DNA of 64,000 bases, taken from Dugong dugon (lineage: Eukaryota; Chordata; Mammalia; Sirenia; Dugongidae). The notes under the pieces were generated by a model. The model was not told the DNA's origin. It worked only from the letters and a program-made list of their open reading frames with translations, and did not search any database. Shown here piece after piece: positions 46,363-57,545 of this stretch. The stretch lies in the NCBI GenBank assembly GCA_030035585.1, contig CM057464.1, positions 27,421,465-27,485,464 of the forward strand, in the 5' to 3' direction. A program made the position numbers and the translations under genes. Each line of letters opens with the position of its first letter. Position 1 is the first letter of the stretch.

Positions 46363-47519
46363 GGTGTCTGACTTCATTTTTTTAAATTGTGCTTTAGGTG
46401 AAAGTTACACTGTAAATTAGTTTTCCCTTGAATAATTTATTCACAAATTGTTCCTTGACATTGGTTGCAATCCCCGCAGTGTGTCAGCACTCTCCCCATT
46501 TTCACCCGGGGTTCACCATTTCCCTTCCTACTATTTCCTTGCTCCTCCCTGCCTTCTCATCTTTACTTTTGGGTGAATGTTGCCCTTTTGGTCTCATACA
46601 GTTGATTGCTCTATGGAGCACATTCCTCATGGGTATTATTGTTTATTTTATAGGCCAGTCTATTATATGGCTGAAAGGTAGCCTTCCAGAGTAACTTCAG
46701 TTCCAAGTTTGAAGGATGTCTTAGGGCAATAGTATTGGGGGTTCCTCCAGTCTCTATCAGACCAGTAAATCTGGTCGTTTTTGTGAATTTGAATTTTGTT
46801 CTACACTTGTCACCCACTCTAACCGGGACCTTCTACTGTGTTTCTGGTCAGAGTGATTGGTAGTGGTAGCCAGGCACCAACTAGTTCTTCTGGTCTCAGG
46901 CTAGAGGAGGCTGTAGTTCATATGGACCATTAGTCCTTTGGACTAATGTTTGTCTTCACTCTCCTTTGCTCCAGATGAGAAGAGCCAATAGTTGTATCTT
47001 AGATGGCCACTCAAAAGCTTTTAAGATCCTAGATGCTACTCACCAATCTAGGATGTAGAACATTATCTTTGTGAACTATGTTGTGCTAGTCGACTTAGAT
47101 GTCCCCTGAGCTGACTGTTTTTTGATGCTTGACTGCTGACAGCTTTTAGGCTTCACCCCTCCCTCTTCTTGTATTCCATATCTGGGTAAACTGATAAGAA
47201 AGCCTGGGTGCTCCCTCTTTTGGTGCCAGAGGGAGATTCAAATCCTTCCATCCCCTTGCCTCACACTGATCCTACCCCCTAACCATAATAAAAACCCAGG
47301 CCACTCTTCTTTCCTTGGTCTCTCAAGCCATTTTGATCTGCTTGAGAAGCCTCACCTGTTCTTCCGTAGAGAGCTCAATATGTAATAATAAACTTTTTTA
47401 TACCCTTTCAATTATGTAATCTCGAGTAATAAACTTTTTTACCCTCTTGGTGTGTGTGTGTGGCCATCAGTCTCCACATCTGAAGTGAACTTTGGGTGGG
47501 TATCCAACTGCCTCTCCAC
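46363..47519 (+). mobile_element. ERV LTR (class I-like), split by an L1 insertion
   Basis: The right part (47115-47519) has AATAAAAACCC (about 47288), a GAAGCCTCACC and TTCTTCCG region, and AATAAA signals (47386 and 47430), the layout of a gamma-type LTR R/U5 region in plus orientation. The left part is only about 13 bp before the L1 insertion. The old L1M is interrupted at exactly these borders. The exact termini are uncertain; no internal sequence remains. Confidence 0.55.
46376..47108 (-). mobile_element. L1 3' UTR of a third lineage, nested in the LTR
   Basis: Starts with a T-run and TTGTGCTTTAGGTGAAAG and differs from the other two 3' UTR types of this window. It is truncated after TCGACTTAGATGTCCCC. 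Candidate short TSD CTGACT on both sides. Confidence 0.8.
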
Positions 47520-47625
47520 TAGCCATCTCTCAATCCATCATATTGTTTAATACTTTTTCAAATTAAGTTACAGAGATTGGTATACACTTCATCCCTAAAT
47601 ACCTAAGCATGTACACCATTAACTA

Positions 47626-47789
47626 ACCCATTGCCGTCAAGCCTATTCTGACTCATAGCAACCCTGTAGGACAGAGTAGAACTGCCCCATAGCGTTTCCA
47701 AGGAGCGACTGGTGGATTTGAACTGCCAACCTTTTTGTTAGCAGCCATAGCTTGCCGTAGCTCTTAACCACTGTGCCACTAGTGTAGTG
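47626..47789 (-). mobile_element. short-type AfroSINE with 13-bp TSD
   Basis: ACACCATTAACTA at 47613-47625 and 47790-47802. Confidence 0.9.
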
Positions 47790-47864
47790 ACACCATTAAC
47801 TAGGGTTTAAAAGTAGTTTATGATTCCTTTTTGTTTGGATAAAATTTACGTTCAGTGAAATGCA

Positions 47865-48067
47865 CAAGTCCCTGGGTGGCACAAACAGTTAAGTGCTCAA
47901 CTACTAACCAAAAGTTGGCATTTCAAACCCACCCAGAGGTGCCTTGGAAGAAAGGCCTGGCAATCTGCTTTTGAAAGCTGAAAACCCTGTGGAGTGCAAT
48001 TCTACTCTGAACACATGGGGTCACCATGAATCAGAATCAACAGCTGGTTTGGGTTTTATTGGATGCA
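47865..48067 (+). mobile_element. AfroSINE with 14-bp TSD
   Basis: TTCAGTGAAATGCA at 47851-47864 and 48068-48081. Body variant with AAGAAAGGCCTGGCAATC. Confidence 0.9.
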
Positions 48068-48447
48068 TTCAGTGAAATGCATTTTCACCATCTGGTGAGT
48101 TTTGACAAATGAATACATCTGTGTAATGCAAATACTTTGAAGATAAGAGAATATTACCATTATCCCAGAAGTTTCCCTCATGCCCCTTCTCAGTCATTCT
48201 CTACTTCCATCCCTAGAGGCCACAGTACAAACTAATAAAACAAATAGACTGTTCTGATGTCTACACTGTTTTGATTTTTTTTCACCACAGATTAGTTAAG
48301 CCTGTTCTTCATGTAAATGGAATCATACCATACGCACTCTTTTGTATAAGACTCATTTTGCAAACCAGATGTTTTGGGGCTTCATCCATCTGTTGCCTTT
48401 ATCAGCAGTTCTTTCCTTTTTATTGCATAGTAGTATTCTATTGCAAG

Positions 48448-48640
48448 GAACCCTGGTGGCGCAGTGGTTAAGCTTTTGGCTGCTAATGGAAAGATAGGTG
48501 GTTCAAACCCACTAGCTGCTCCATGGGAGAAAGATGTGGCAGTCTGCTTCCATAAAGATTACATCCTTGGAAACCCTATGGGGCAGTTCTACTCTATCCT
48601 GTAGGGTTGCTATGAGTCAGACTCAACAGGAACAGGTTAT
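48448..48640 (+). mobile_element. AfroSINE, long type
   Basis: GGAACCCTGGTGGCGCAGTG head with well-kept A box, GGTTCAAACCC B-box-like, GATGTGGCAGTCTGCTTCC body. Confidence 0.9.
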
Positions 48641-48825
48641 TGTATTGTATGGATGTAGTACAGTTTATTTATTCTCTTATTGATGGTTACCTGAGCTGTC
48701 TCTTGTTTTGGGCTGCTATGAATAAAGCAGCTATGAACATTTTTGTATGGTCTTTTTTGTGAACATATGCTTTCATTTCTCTTGGATAAATACCTAGGAA
48801 TGGAATTGCTGAGTTACTGTATTGT

Positions 48826-49010
48826 TGGGTGCTGTTGAATCGATTCTGATTCATAGCGACTCCATGTGACAGAGTAGAACTGCCCCATAGGTTTTCTGTA
48901 ATCTTTACAGAAGCAGATCAAGTCTAACTACCGAGGAGCAGCTGAGCGGGTTTAAACCACTAAGCTTTCAGTTAGCAGCTGAGCGCTTAAATGTTGCCCC
49001 ACCAGGTCTC
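48826..49010 (-). mobile_element. AfroSINE
   Basis: TTGGGTGCTGTTGAATCGA to CCCCACCAGGTCTCC. GTTACTGTAT (before) and GTTACAGTAT (after) look like the TSD. Confidence 0.85.
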
Positions 49011-50282
49011 CTTGGGTTACAGTATAGGCATATGTTTCATTTTGTAAGAAACTGCCAGATCTTTCTTGAAAGTGGTTGTACATTTTACATTTCCACCAAT
49101 AATGATCAGAGTTGCAGTTGATCCATATCTTTGCCAGCATTTGCTGTGTCGTCTTCATTTTAACAAGTCTGATGGGTGTGTCGTGATACCTTATTGTGGT
49201 TTTAATTTGTGTTTTTCTGAGACTGTGATCATTAATGATGTTGAACAATTTTTCATGTGTTTATTGGCCATCCGTAAATCTTCCTTTGTGAAATATAATT
49301 TTTTAATTGAGTTGTTATGACCTTTTTTTAATTGAGTTGTAGGAGTTTCCTTATCTATTTTAATTATCAGTCCTACGTTAGATTCTTATTTTGAGAACAT
49401 CTTCTGCTGTCTGGGATTTGCCCGTTCTTTTGTTTTTGATGGTGTCTTTTGATGAACAGCAGTTTTTAATTTTAATGAAGTCTAATTTATTAATTTCTTT
49501 TTTATTTTTTCTTAAGGTTTTCTTTGTCCTTTCCAAGAAAACTTTGCCTACTTCCAAGTCACAACATATTTTTATGTTTTCTTCCAGAAGCTTTATATTT
49601 TTATCCTTTATGTTTAGACTCTTGATTCATCTCAAGTTAACTTTTGTGCTGGTGTAAGGTGAAGGCCAAGTTTCGTTGCCCCCTCCTCCCGAATATGGAT
49701 ATTCAATTGTTGAAAAGACTTTTCTTTTCTCATTGGATTGCTTGGGCACTTTTGTTGTTGAAAATCAGTTTGCCATGTAAGTGAGGACCTACTTCTAAAC
49801 TCCTTTCTTTTTATCTACTTTTCTATTCTTATGCTAGTACTAAGCTGTCTTGATTATCATACTTTATAATAAATAGTGGAGACAAGTAGTATAAGCCCTC
49901 CAACTTTGCTCTTTTTTTTCAAGATTTATTTGGCTTATTTTATTTTATTGTGGCTGTTTTAGATCCTTTTAATTTACATGTAAATTTTAGAATAAGCTTG
50001 TCAATTTCTATGACAGAATCAGCCAGCATTATGAACAGAATTTCAGTGAATCTATAAAAAAATTTTTTTGTTTGAAAATTGACATCTTAACAAAGATTGA
50101 GCCTTCTTGTCTACAAACACATATTTCTCCATTTATTCAGGTCTTCTTTAATTTCTCTCAGCAATGTTTTGGAATTTTCAGTGTAGTGGTCTTGCACTTC
50201 TTTAGCTAAATTTGCTCCTAAGTATTTCATTTTTTTGATGCTATTGGTAATAGAATTTTAAAAAAAAATTGAATTCAAATTA

Positions 50283-50440
50283 GGAGCCCTGGTGCCACAG
50301 TGGTTAACAGCTTGGCTGCTAACCAAAATGTTGGCAGTTCGAATCTACCAACCGCTCCTTGGAAACCCTATGGGGAAGTTCTACTCTGTCCTATAGGGTC
50401 ACTATGAGTCAGAATCGACTTGATGGCAATGGGTTTGTTT
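50283..50440 (+). mobile_element. short-type AfroSINE
   Basis: GGAGCCCTGGTGCCACAGTG head, B-box-like AGTTCGAATCT, tail ATGGCAATGGGTTTG. Confidence 0.9.
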
Positions 50441-51060
50441 TTTGGTATTTCATATTATTTGCTGCTAGTATGTAAAAATGCAATTGCTTTTTGTATACTG
50501 ATCTTGTGTCTTTTAGCTTCGCTAAATTCTCTTATCTAATTGTTTTGAAGATTACTTAAGATTTTCTACATTAGTGACCATAGTATCTGCAAATAGAAGC
50601 AGTCTTATTTTTTTCTTTTTCTTACCTTATTGTACCGTCTAGGATCTTCAATACTATGCTGGACAGAAGTGTTGAGAGTAGACATCCTTGCTTTGTTTTT
50701 ATCTTAGAGGGAAACCTATCAGTATTTCACCATTAAGTATGATGTTAGTTGTAAGCATTTCATAGATGCCCTTTATCAGACTGAATAATTTCCTTTCTAT
50801 TCCTAACTTGCTGAGAGGTTTAATCATGAATAGATGTTGCATTTTGTCAAACTTTTTTTTTTGCATTTACTAAAACATTGTATTATTTTTCTCCTTTATT
50901 AATGTACTGAGTTACATTATTTGATTTTCAAATATTAAACGAACCTTGCATTCCTGGGATAAACTCCACCTGGTCGTGATGTATTATCCATTTTTTTACA
51001 TAATGTTGGATTTGAATTACTAATATGTTATTAAGGATTTAAAAAATCTATTTTCTAGCA

Positions 51061-51380
51061 GTTTGATTTAAAAATCCAAAAGCAGTATATGCGTATTGAG
51101 AAAAACAAGACAACAAACAAGAAAACCAAAAAACTCAATCAATATAAAAGTGTCTAAAGTACAAACTTATGTCTTCCTATCCCATCACTTCCTCTTACAA
51201 GCTTAACAACAATGAACAATCTGGAGTGTATCCTTGCTCACTTTTTTCTATGCAGGTACAAATATATACAATTTAAATTCTACTTTTTCACTTAACAGTA
51301 TGTTTGTGAACTTTTCCACATGATATTAAACATTCTTCAAAAACATATTTTATTGTTAAATTGTGGAGTAGGACTCAATG
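51061..51380. other. probable older L1 3' fragment, unassigned
   Basis: Low-complexity A/T-rich DNA; 51240-51370 resembles L1M-type 3' sequence and seems to continue at 54815-54895. No gene. Confidence 0.35.
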
Positions 51381-51446
51381 CTGTTGTTGTTGCTGGGTGC
51401 CATCAAGTCAATTCTGACTCATAGTGACCTCATGTGACAGAGTAGA
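51381..51446 (-). mobile_element. AfroSINE tail segment flanking the RTE
   Basis: 66 bp of AfroSINE tail complement that stops exactly where the RTE 5' UTR begins. It closely resembles 54612-54680, which begins right after the RTE ends. It may be a fragment or one half of a long TSD. Confidence 0.6.
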
Positions 51447-52997
51447 ACCACTTGTCTGTCAGCTTGTCATAAAGTGGTGGCTTGCGTGTTGCTGTGATGC
51501 TGGAAGCTATGCCACTGGTATTTCAAATATCAGCAGAATCGCCCAGGTGGACAGGTTTCAGCAGATTTTCCAAACTAAGACAGATTAGGAAAAAGGACCT
51601 GGCAATCTACTTCTGAAAAAAATTAGTCAGTGAAACTTATGGATAGCAGTGGAACATTGTCTGAAACAGTGCTGGAAGATGAGCCTCTCAGGTTGGAAGA
51701 CACTCAAAATACCGCTGAGAAAGAGCTGCCTTCTCAAAGTAGAGTCATCCTTAATGATGTGGATGGAGTCAAGCTTTTGGGACCTTCATTTGCTGATATG
51801 GCACGACTCAAAATGGAAAAAATAGCTGCAAATATCCATTAGTAATCAGAACATGGAATGCACGAAGTATAAATCAAAGAAAATTGGAGTTTGTCAAAAA
51901 TGAAGTGAAATGCTTGAAGATCAATATTCTAGGCATTAGTGAGCTAAAATGGACTGGCATTGGCCATTTTGGACTGAAAATCATATGATCTACTATGCTG
52001 GGAATGAAAAATTGGAGAGTAACAACATCACATTCATCATCAAAAAGAACATCTCAAGATCTATGCTGAAATATAATATTATCAGTGATAGGATAATATT
52101 CATATGCCTACAAGGAAGACCAGTTAATATGACTACTATTCAAATTTATGCATCAACCACTAATGCCAAAGAGGAAGAAATTAAAGACTTTTACTAACCT
52201 CTGCAGCCTGAAATTGATTAGAAATGCAATCAAGATGCATTGATAATTATTGGTGATTGGAATGCAAAAGTTGGAAACAAAGAAGAAGGATCAGTAGTTG
52301 GAAAATTGGGCCTTGGTGATAGAAACAATGCCAGAGATCACATGATAGAATTTTGCAAGACCAATGACTTGCAAAAAATACCTTTTTCCAACAACATAAA
52401 TGATTACTGTACACATGGACCTTGCCGAATGGAATACACAGAAATCAAATCGACTACATCTGTGGAAAGAGAAGATGGAGAAGCTCAATATCATCAGTCA
52501 GAACAAGGCCAAGGGCCGACTTTGGAACAGACTATCAATTGTTAATATGCAAGTTCAAGTGGAAGCTGAAGAAAATTAGAACAAGTCCACGAGAGCCAAA
52601 GTACAATCTTTAGTATATCCCTCCTGAATTTAGAGACCATCTCAAGAATAGGTTTGATGCATTGAACTCTAATGACCAAAGACGACAAGTTGTGGGATGA
52701 TATCAAGGATATCATACAAGAAGAAAGCAAAAAGCTCATTAAAAATTAAAAAGACAAGAAGGAAAGAAAAGACCAAAATGGATGTCAGAAGAGACTCTGG
52801 AACTTGCTCTTGAATGTAGAGCAGCTAAAGTGAATGGAGGAAATGATGAAGTAAAAGAATTGAACAGAAGATTTCAAAAGGGCGCTCGAGAAGATAAAGT
52901 ATTATAATGAAATGTGCAAAGACCTGGAGTTAGAAAACCAGAAGGGAAGAAAATGCTCGGCAAGCCTCAAGTTGCAATATTGAAGGATTTTATGAAT

Positions 52998-53046
52998 CCT
53001 TAGGAGTTGGAATCAACTCGATGGCAACTGGTTTGGTTTTTGGTTT
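52998..53046 (+). mobile_element. severely truncated AfroSINE (49 bp)
   Basis: Only GGAGTTGGAATCAACTCGAT plus the tail TTTGGTTTTTGG. TTTTATG occurs on both sides (52988 and 53044 area), a plausible TSD. Confidence 0.75.
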
Positions 53047-53361
53047 TATGGGAAAAATATTGAAAAATGCAGGAAGCTTCAAAAGAAGATGGAAGGAATA
53101 CACAAATTCACTGTACCAAAAAGAATTGGTCAACATTCAACTATTTTAAGAGGTAGCATATGATCAAGAACCAATGGTACTGAAGGAAGAAGTCCAAGCT
53201 GCACTGAAGGCATTGATGAAAAACAAGCCTCCAGAAATTGATGGAATACCAACTGAGATGTTTCAACAAACAATTGCGACACTGGAAGCACTCACTCATC
53301 CATACTGAGAAATTTGGAAGGCAGCTACCTGGCCAACTCACTGGAAGAGATCCATATTTGT

Positions 53362-53652
53362 TTCTTTCTTTTTAAAACAAAAAGAAATTTTTAATTCTGC
53401 TTAGATGAAGCTTTACAGAGCAAACTAGTTTCTTATTAAACAATTAATACACATATTGTTTTGTGATCTTGGTTGCCAACCCCACGAGGTGAAAACACTC
53501 TCCCCTTCTCACTTTGGGTTCCCCATTTCCATTTGCCCAGCTTTCCTGTTCCCTCTTGCCTTCTCGTCCTTGCCCCTGGGCTGATGTGCCCATTTAGTGT
53601 TGTATACATGGTTGAGCTATGTGTATTATTGTTTGCTTTATGGGTCTGTACA
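53362..53652 (-). mobile_element. L1 3' UTR fragment (third lineage) in the RTE
   Basis: T/A-rich start, CTTAGATGAAGCTTTACAGAG, and truncation after TTGTTTGCTTTATGGG. The RTE resumes at TCTGTACATAGACC with about 330 bp of RT missing, so insertion came with a target deletion. Confidence 0.8.
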
Positions 53653-54604
53653 TAGACCAAGAGGCAGTCATTCAACCAGAATAAGGTGATACTGTGTGGT
53701 TTAAAGTCTGAAAAGGTGTGCATCAGGGTTGTATCCTTTATTCTTATTCAATCTATACTCTAAGCGAATAATCAGAGAAGCTAGACTATATGAAGAAGCA
53801 CACAGCATCAGGATTGTAGGAGGACTCATTAACAACCTGCCATATGCTGATGACACAACCTTGCTTGCTGAAACTGAAGAGGACTTGAAGCACTTACTGA
53901 TGAAGATCAAAGACCACAGCCTTCAGTATGGATTACACCTCAACATAAAGAAAACAAAAATCCTCACAACTGGATCAATAAGCAACATCATGATTAACAC
54001 AGAAAATATAGAAGTTGTCAAGGATTTCATTTTTCTTGGATCCACAATCAATGCCAATGGAAGCAGCAGCCAAGAAATCAAATGATGTATTGCATTAGGC
54101 AAATCTGCTGCAAAAGACTTGTTTATGTGTTAAAAAGCAAAGATGTCACTTTAAGGATTGAGGTGCACCTGACCCAAGCCACGGTATTTTCAATTGCCTC
54201 GTATGCATGCAAAAGCTGGACAAGAGATAAGGAAGACTGAAGAAGAACTGATGCATTTGAATTATGGTGTTGGTGAAGAATATTGAATATACCATGGACT
54301 GCCAGAAGAACGAACAAATCTGTCTTGGAAAAACTACAGCCAGAATGCTCCTTGGAAGTAAGGATGGTGAGACTTCCTCTCACATAATTTGGACATGGTA
54401 TCGGAGGGACCAGTCCCTGGAGAAGGCCATCATGCCTGGTAAAGTTGAGGGTCAATGAAAAAGAGGAAGACCCTCAACGGATGGATTGACACAGTGGCTG
54501 CATCAATGGGCTCAAACATAGCAATGATTGTGAGGATGGCACAGGACCAGGCAGCGTTTCTCTCTGTTGTGCATAGGGTTGCTATGAGTTGGAACTGACT
54601 CAAT

Positions 54605-54812
54605 ATTGGATTGTTGTTGGGTGCCATCAAGTCAATTATGACTCATATCGACCCCTGTAACAAAGCAAAATTGCCTCATAAGGTTTTTTGGCTGTAATCT
54701 TTACGGGAGCAAATCCCCAGGTCTTTCTCTTGTGGAGTAGCTGGGTGGGTTCAAATCGCCAACCTTTTGGTTAGCAGCCGAGAGCTTAACCATTGTGCCA
54801 CCAAGGCTTCTT
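54605..54812 (-). mobile_element. AfroSINE directly after the RTE
   Basis: TTGTTGTTGGGTGCCATCAA to TGTGCCACCAAGGCTTC, full length. Confidence 0.85.
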
Positions 54813-55031
54813 AGTGCTCCATAACATTAACTATATTTTAACTTATTTAACCGTTTTTCTATTGTTGGATATAAAGGTTGCATATATAACTTTGTCATGG
54901 AATGAAGGAAAACACTAACAATGATATGTGATAAGATTGTAATGGAGTTACACACTGAAAAGGATTCCCAGGGAAGATGGCTGGGCTTGGGCTGATTTCT
55001 AATTGATAAGTGAGTGCTGGATTGCTTCATT
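54813..55031. other. no gene seen
   Basis: Begins with what looks like the continuation of 51061-51380; otherwise unassigned. Confidence 0.35.
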
Positions 55032-55128
55032 AAGAAAGGAAGGGAGAGAGGGAGGGAGGAAGACAAGGAAAGAAGGGAGGAAAAGAGGAAACAAGAAGGC
55101 AAGAAAGAAGAAAAGAAAGAAGAAAAAC
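55032..55128. repeat. GGAA-type polypurine microsatellite
   Basis: About 97 bp of A/G, mostly GGAAG/AGAAA units. The overlapping serine/leucine-rich frames on the minus strand are artefacts. Confidence 0.9.
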
Positions 55129-55206
55129 AGCATCAATGTCATGCCCGGTAGTTGGCTGACATATACTGTGTTCTGAACCATAAGCCCATTTTTCCATTCC
55201 AGTGGT

Positions 55207-55762
55207 GGAAATGTTGTTAGCTGCCATTGAGTCAGCTCCAACTTGTGGTGACCTTACGTACAACAGAACGAAATGTTGCCCAGTCCTGCATCATCCTCAC
55301 AATCGCCAGGATGTTCAAGTCCATTGTTGTGACTATTGTGCTAATCCACCTCACAAAGGATCTCCCATACCCTTGTTGGCCCTCTAGTTCACCAAACATA
55401 CTGTCCTCCTCTAATGATTGATTCTTCCTGATGATGTGTCCAAAGCAAGCAAGTCAGACAATAAAGTTTTTTTGTATTATTTATTTAATTTATTTATTTG
55501 TTGTTGTTGTTGAGAATATACACAGCAAAACATACACCAATTCAACAGTTTCTACATTGTAATTCAGTGATATGGCAATAAGGTTTTTACTGGCTAATTT
55601 TCAGAAGTAGATAGCCAGACCTTTCTTCCTAGTCTGTCTTAGACTGGAAGCTCTGCTGAAATCTGTTCACCACGGGTGACACTGCTGGTATTTGAAATAC
55701 TGGTGGTATAGCTTCCAGCATCACAGTGACATGCAAGCCACCACAATATGAGATGGGTGGTG
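55207..55762 (-). mobile_element. non-autonomous RTE derivative, complete, with TSD
   Basis: Same two-part design as 43144-43609: RTE-like 3' end (55207-55458) joined to the RTE 5' UTR complement (55588-55762, with GGTGGTATAGCTTCCAGC). Net length about 450 bp after removing a nested 105-bp insertion. TSD CATTCCAGTGGT (55195-55206) and CATCCCAGTGGT (55763-55774). Confidence 0.9.
55471..55575 (-). mobile_element. 105-bp L1-type 3' end nested in the RTE derivative
   Basis: TTGTTGTTGAGAATATACAC and ACAGTTTCTACATTGTAATT resemble the AT-rich module at 17087 and 29341. TSD CAATAAAGTTTT (55459-55470) and CAATAAGGTTTT (55576-55587). Confidence 0.8.
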
Positions 55763-55774
55763 CATCCCAGTGGT

Positions 55775-56619
55775 ACAAACACCTTAAAAAAAAGAAAGGG
55801 AGGAAGGAAAGAAGAAAGAAAGATTTCCTCCCAATGTATTTCATTCTTTTCTTGCAAAACTTTTCTTCTTATTTGACTTTTATTATCTTCAGCTGATGAA
55901 AAGCCAAATAACTCACTAAACTTTCTCATCAGGTAGTGGGAGTAACCACTAAACAAGATACCAAATGTCATATTCCAAGTTGGTTACATGTAAGATGTAT
56001 TTTCCTCCTCTGCTTTCCCTTTAGATAATGAGGAGTATGTACAGATGTTTGTTTTGTAATGGCTCAAACTCGTCTTATAGAGTCTATCCTAGTTTATCCT
56101 CTAAATTCTTTCACCAAACAGACTTGGCAGGGGATTTTTGCCTCATTCGACCTTCCTTTTTTGAATGGCCTACAACAGAATATTTCTACTTCCTAAGTTT
56201 TGGCTTTTATTAACTGACTCCAATTTTCCTTCTCTAGTATGCCACTATCTTCTTACTGAATGACATTTAAAAATAAAAGATTTTGAAGTTGCTTATCATT
56301 CATTTCACACTAGTCTTTTTGTATTGTTGATTTCATCAAAAGGAAATTTATTCCTGGACTATTCTGGCTCTAGTAGTTTTTCCTAAGTCTTTTCAGGTGG
56401 AGCCAGTCCTTGCAGTAGTTTACTATAGCAAGGCATGTTTATTTTCTGTGCATCTGTTTTCTTTATCTGAAAAACCAGTATAAACTTGCCATGTTTCCTT
56501 CCCAGAGGGGCTGTGCTCATCAGCTGAAATAGTGTATGTGAAGATTATTTAAATATTCAAAAGTAGTTGATGTCCTATACATATAAGTACACATTATTAA
56601 TAAATGCAAAAGGTGGGTG
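55775..56619. other. single-copy-like DNA, no gene seen
   Basis: Apart from an A/G-rich patch (55784-55825), no recognised repeat or exon in about 0.8 kb. Confidence 0.4.
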
Positions 56620-56975
56620 ATTTGAATCCACCAAGCTGCTCCACCGATCTGCTCCCTTAAAGAGTAAAACCAAAAAACTTGTTGCCATTGAGTCAATTCT
56701 GACTCATAGTGACCCTATGGGACAGGGTAGAACTGCCCCATAGGGTTTCCAGGGCTGTAATCTTTATGGAAGCATACTGACACATTTTTCTCCTGCAGAG
56801 CGGCTGGTGGGGGTTCTTGCAGCCAATCCTCCAGCTAACAGCTGAGCACTTAAACACTGCACCACTAGGGCTCTAGAGTACAGCCTATGAAACTCTACGG
56901 GGCAGTTCCACTCTGTCCTGCAGGGTTAAATGAATCGGCATTGACTCGACGGCACCCAACATCGTCACCACCACC
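56620..56975 (+). mobile_element. AfroSINE split by another AfroSINE
   Basis: Left part 56620-56662 (GGTGATTTGAATCCACCAAG), right part 56873-56975 (GGCAGTTCCACTCTGTCC to CTCGACGGCACCCAAC). The copy between them is on the other strand. Confidence 0.85.
56664..56872 (-). mobile_element. AfroSINE nested in an AfroSINE
   Basis: AAACTTGTTGCCATTGAGTC to GCACCACTAGGGCTCTAGAG. AGAGTA on both sides is the likely short TSD. Confidence 0.85.
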
Positions 56976-57115
56976 ATTTATTTGAGCCCTTGGTATGTGC
57001 TAGGTACTGTACCAAGTGCTCTGCTTACATTTTAATTCTCACAACAACTCTGCTATTCACATTTTACAGGTGAGGAGGCTAAGTGGCTAGTGGCACATAG
57101 AGGCAAAAGTCGGGA
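56976..57115 (-). mobile_element. MIR SINE
   Basis: Antisense MIR: CCTTGGTATGTGCTAGGTAC, AATTCTCACAACAACTCTG, CATTTTACAGGTGAGGAGG in the right order. Confidence 0.8.
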
Positions 57116-57284
57116 ATTTCTGGATCCTGAGAAGTACTATATGCCTCTTAATGATATTTATTGAATGTACAGTATGAAATGTGATGATCATGTCACTTGG
57201 ATGATCCCCAAATAAAGTCTTCGATTGCTTAGGTGCCTCCCCCCCCACAAGCTGGCAATAATAATAACAAAATACTTTATGTTA

Positions 57285-57545
57285 TGTAGCACTTACTATA
57301 CAGACATTTATACAATCTTGTTTAATCCTATCAATACTGCATGAATCAGGGCAGCTATGAACATCACTTTATACATGGTGAATACCAAAGGGCAAGATTG
57401 CGTTCTTTTATACATAATGTCGCTATAATTCAGAGCAGACTTGAGGGCAACTAACAACAACACAAACATGGTGAAACAGTACCTCAGAGGGTCTCCTAGC
57501 CCAAGATCACACAACAAGCTGAGAGTCAATGCCAGATCTTTCGTT
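57285..57545 (-). mobile_element. MIR SINE interrupted by a tail insertion
   Basis: Antisense MIR parts GCACTTACTATACAG and, after the insertion, CAGAGGGTCTCC then CCAAGATCACACAAC. Confidence 0.7.
57383..57465 (+). mobile_element. 83-bp truncated RTE/AfroSINE tail with 10-bp TSD
   Basis: Ends GAGGGCAACTAACAACAACA. ACATGGTGAA at 57373-57382 and 57466-57475 is perfect. Confidence 0.85.

Larger units (their letters stand above)
47520..51060 (-). mobile_element. old L1M body (3' UTR and ORF2), broken up by SINEs
   Basis: Continues the antisense L1M: 3' UTR to about 48400, then ORF2 C-terminus, thumb, palm (CTGCAAATAG at 50589 is the complement of the decayed FADD region) and fingers to about 51060. 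AfroSINEs interrupt at 47626, 47865, 48448, 48826 and 50283. It is much more diverged than L1-A to L1-J, with no useful frames. Confidence 0.75.
51640..54240 (+). pseudogene. RTE ORF (endonuclease-reverse transcriptase) pseudogene
   Basis: Pieces in order: N-terminus with KELPSQSR and LGPSFADMA (51630-51842); endonuclease with ILGISELKWTGIG (near 51930), QIYASTTNA (near 52145) and IIIGDWNAKVG (52240-52280), the catalytic-core motif; a HRNQIDYICGKRRW segment (52434-52475); RT palm with the YADD box at 53843-53854 followed by LNIKKTKIL (53729-54085). Several stops, one about 330-bp RT gap at 53360 and a frameshift near 54090 disable it. Confidence 0.9.
51447..54604 (+). mobile_element. RTE/BovB-clade LINE, 5' UTR to 3' end, decayed
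   Basis: 5' UTR 51447-51640, one long ORF region from about 51,640 to 54,240, and a 3' end sharing the AfroSINE tail. RTE LINEs carry one ORF with an AP-type endonuclease and a reverse transcriptase. The middle of the RT is replaced by an L1 3' UTR piece (53362-53652) and a 49-bp SINE tail sits at 52998-53046. Many stops and frameshifts; inactive. Confidence 0.9.

Noticed and set aside
46363-47519. Complete endogenous retrovirus
   Set aside because: Only LTR sequence and a nested L1 3' UTR are seen; no gag, pol or env similarity anywhere in the window.
51630-51842. 70-codon acidic frame as a domesticated protein
   Set aside because: It is the N-terminus of the RTE ORF, followed in order by endonuclease and RT remnants.
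12943-54604. CRISPR array or prokaryotic mobile system
   Set aside because: Direct repeats here are TSDs and dispersed SINE/LINE copies; no regular repeat-spacer pattern, and the sequence is plainly mammalian.
54827-55263. Overlapping 77-91-codon Ser/Leu/Pro-rich frames on the minus strand
   Set aside because: They read through the GGAA microsatellite at 55032-55128.
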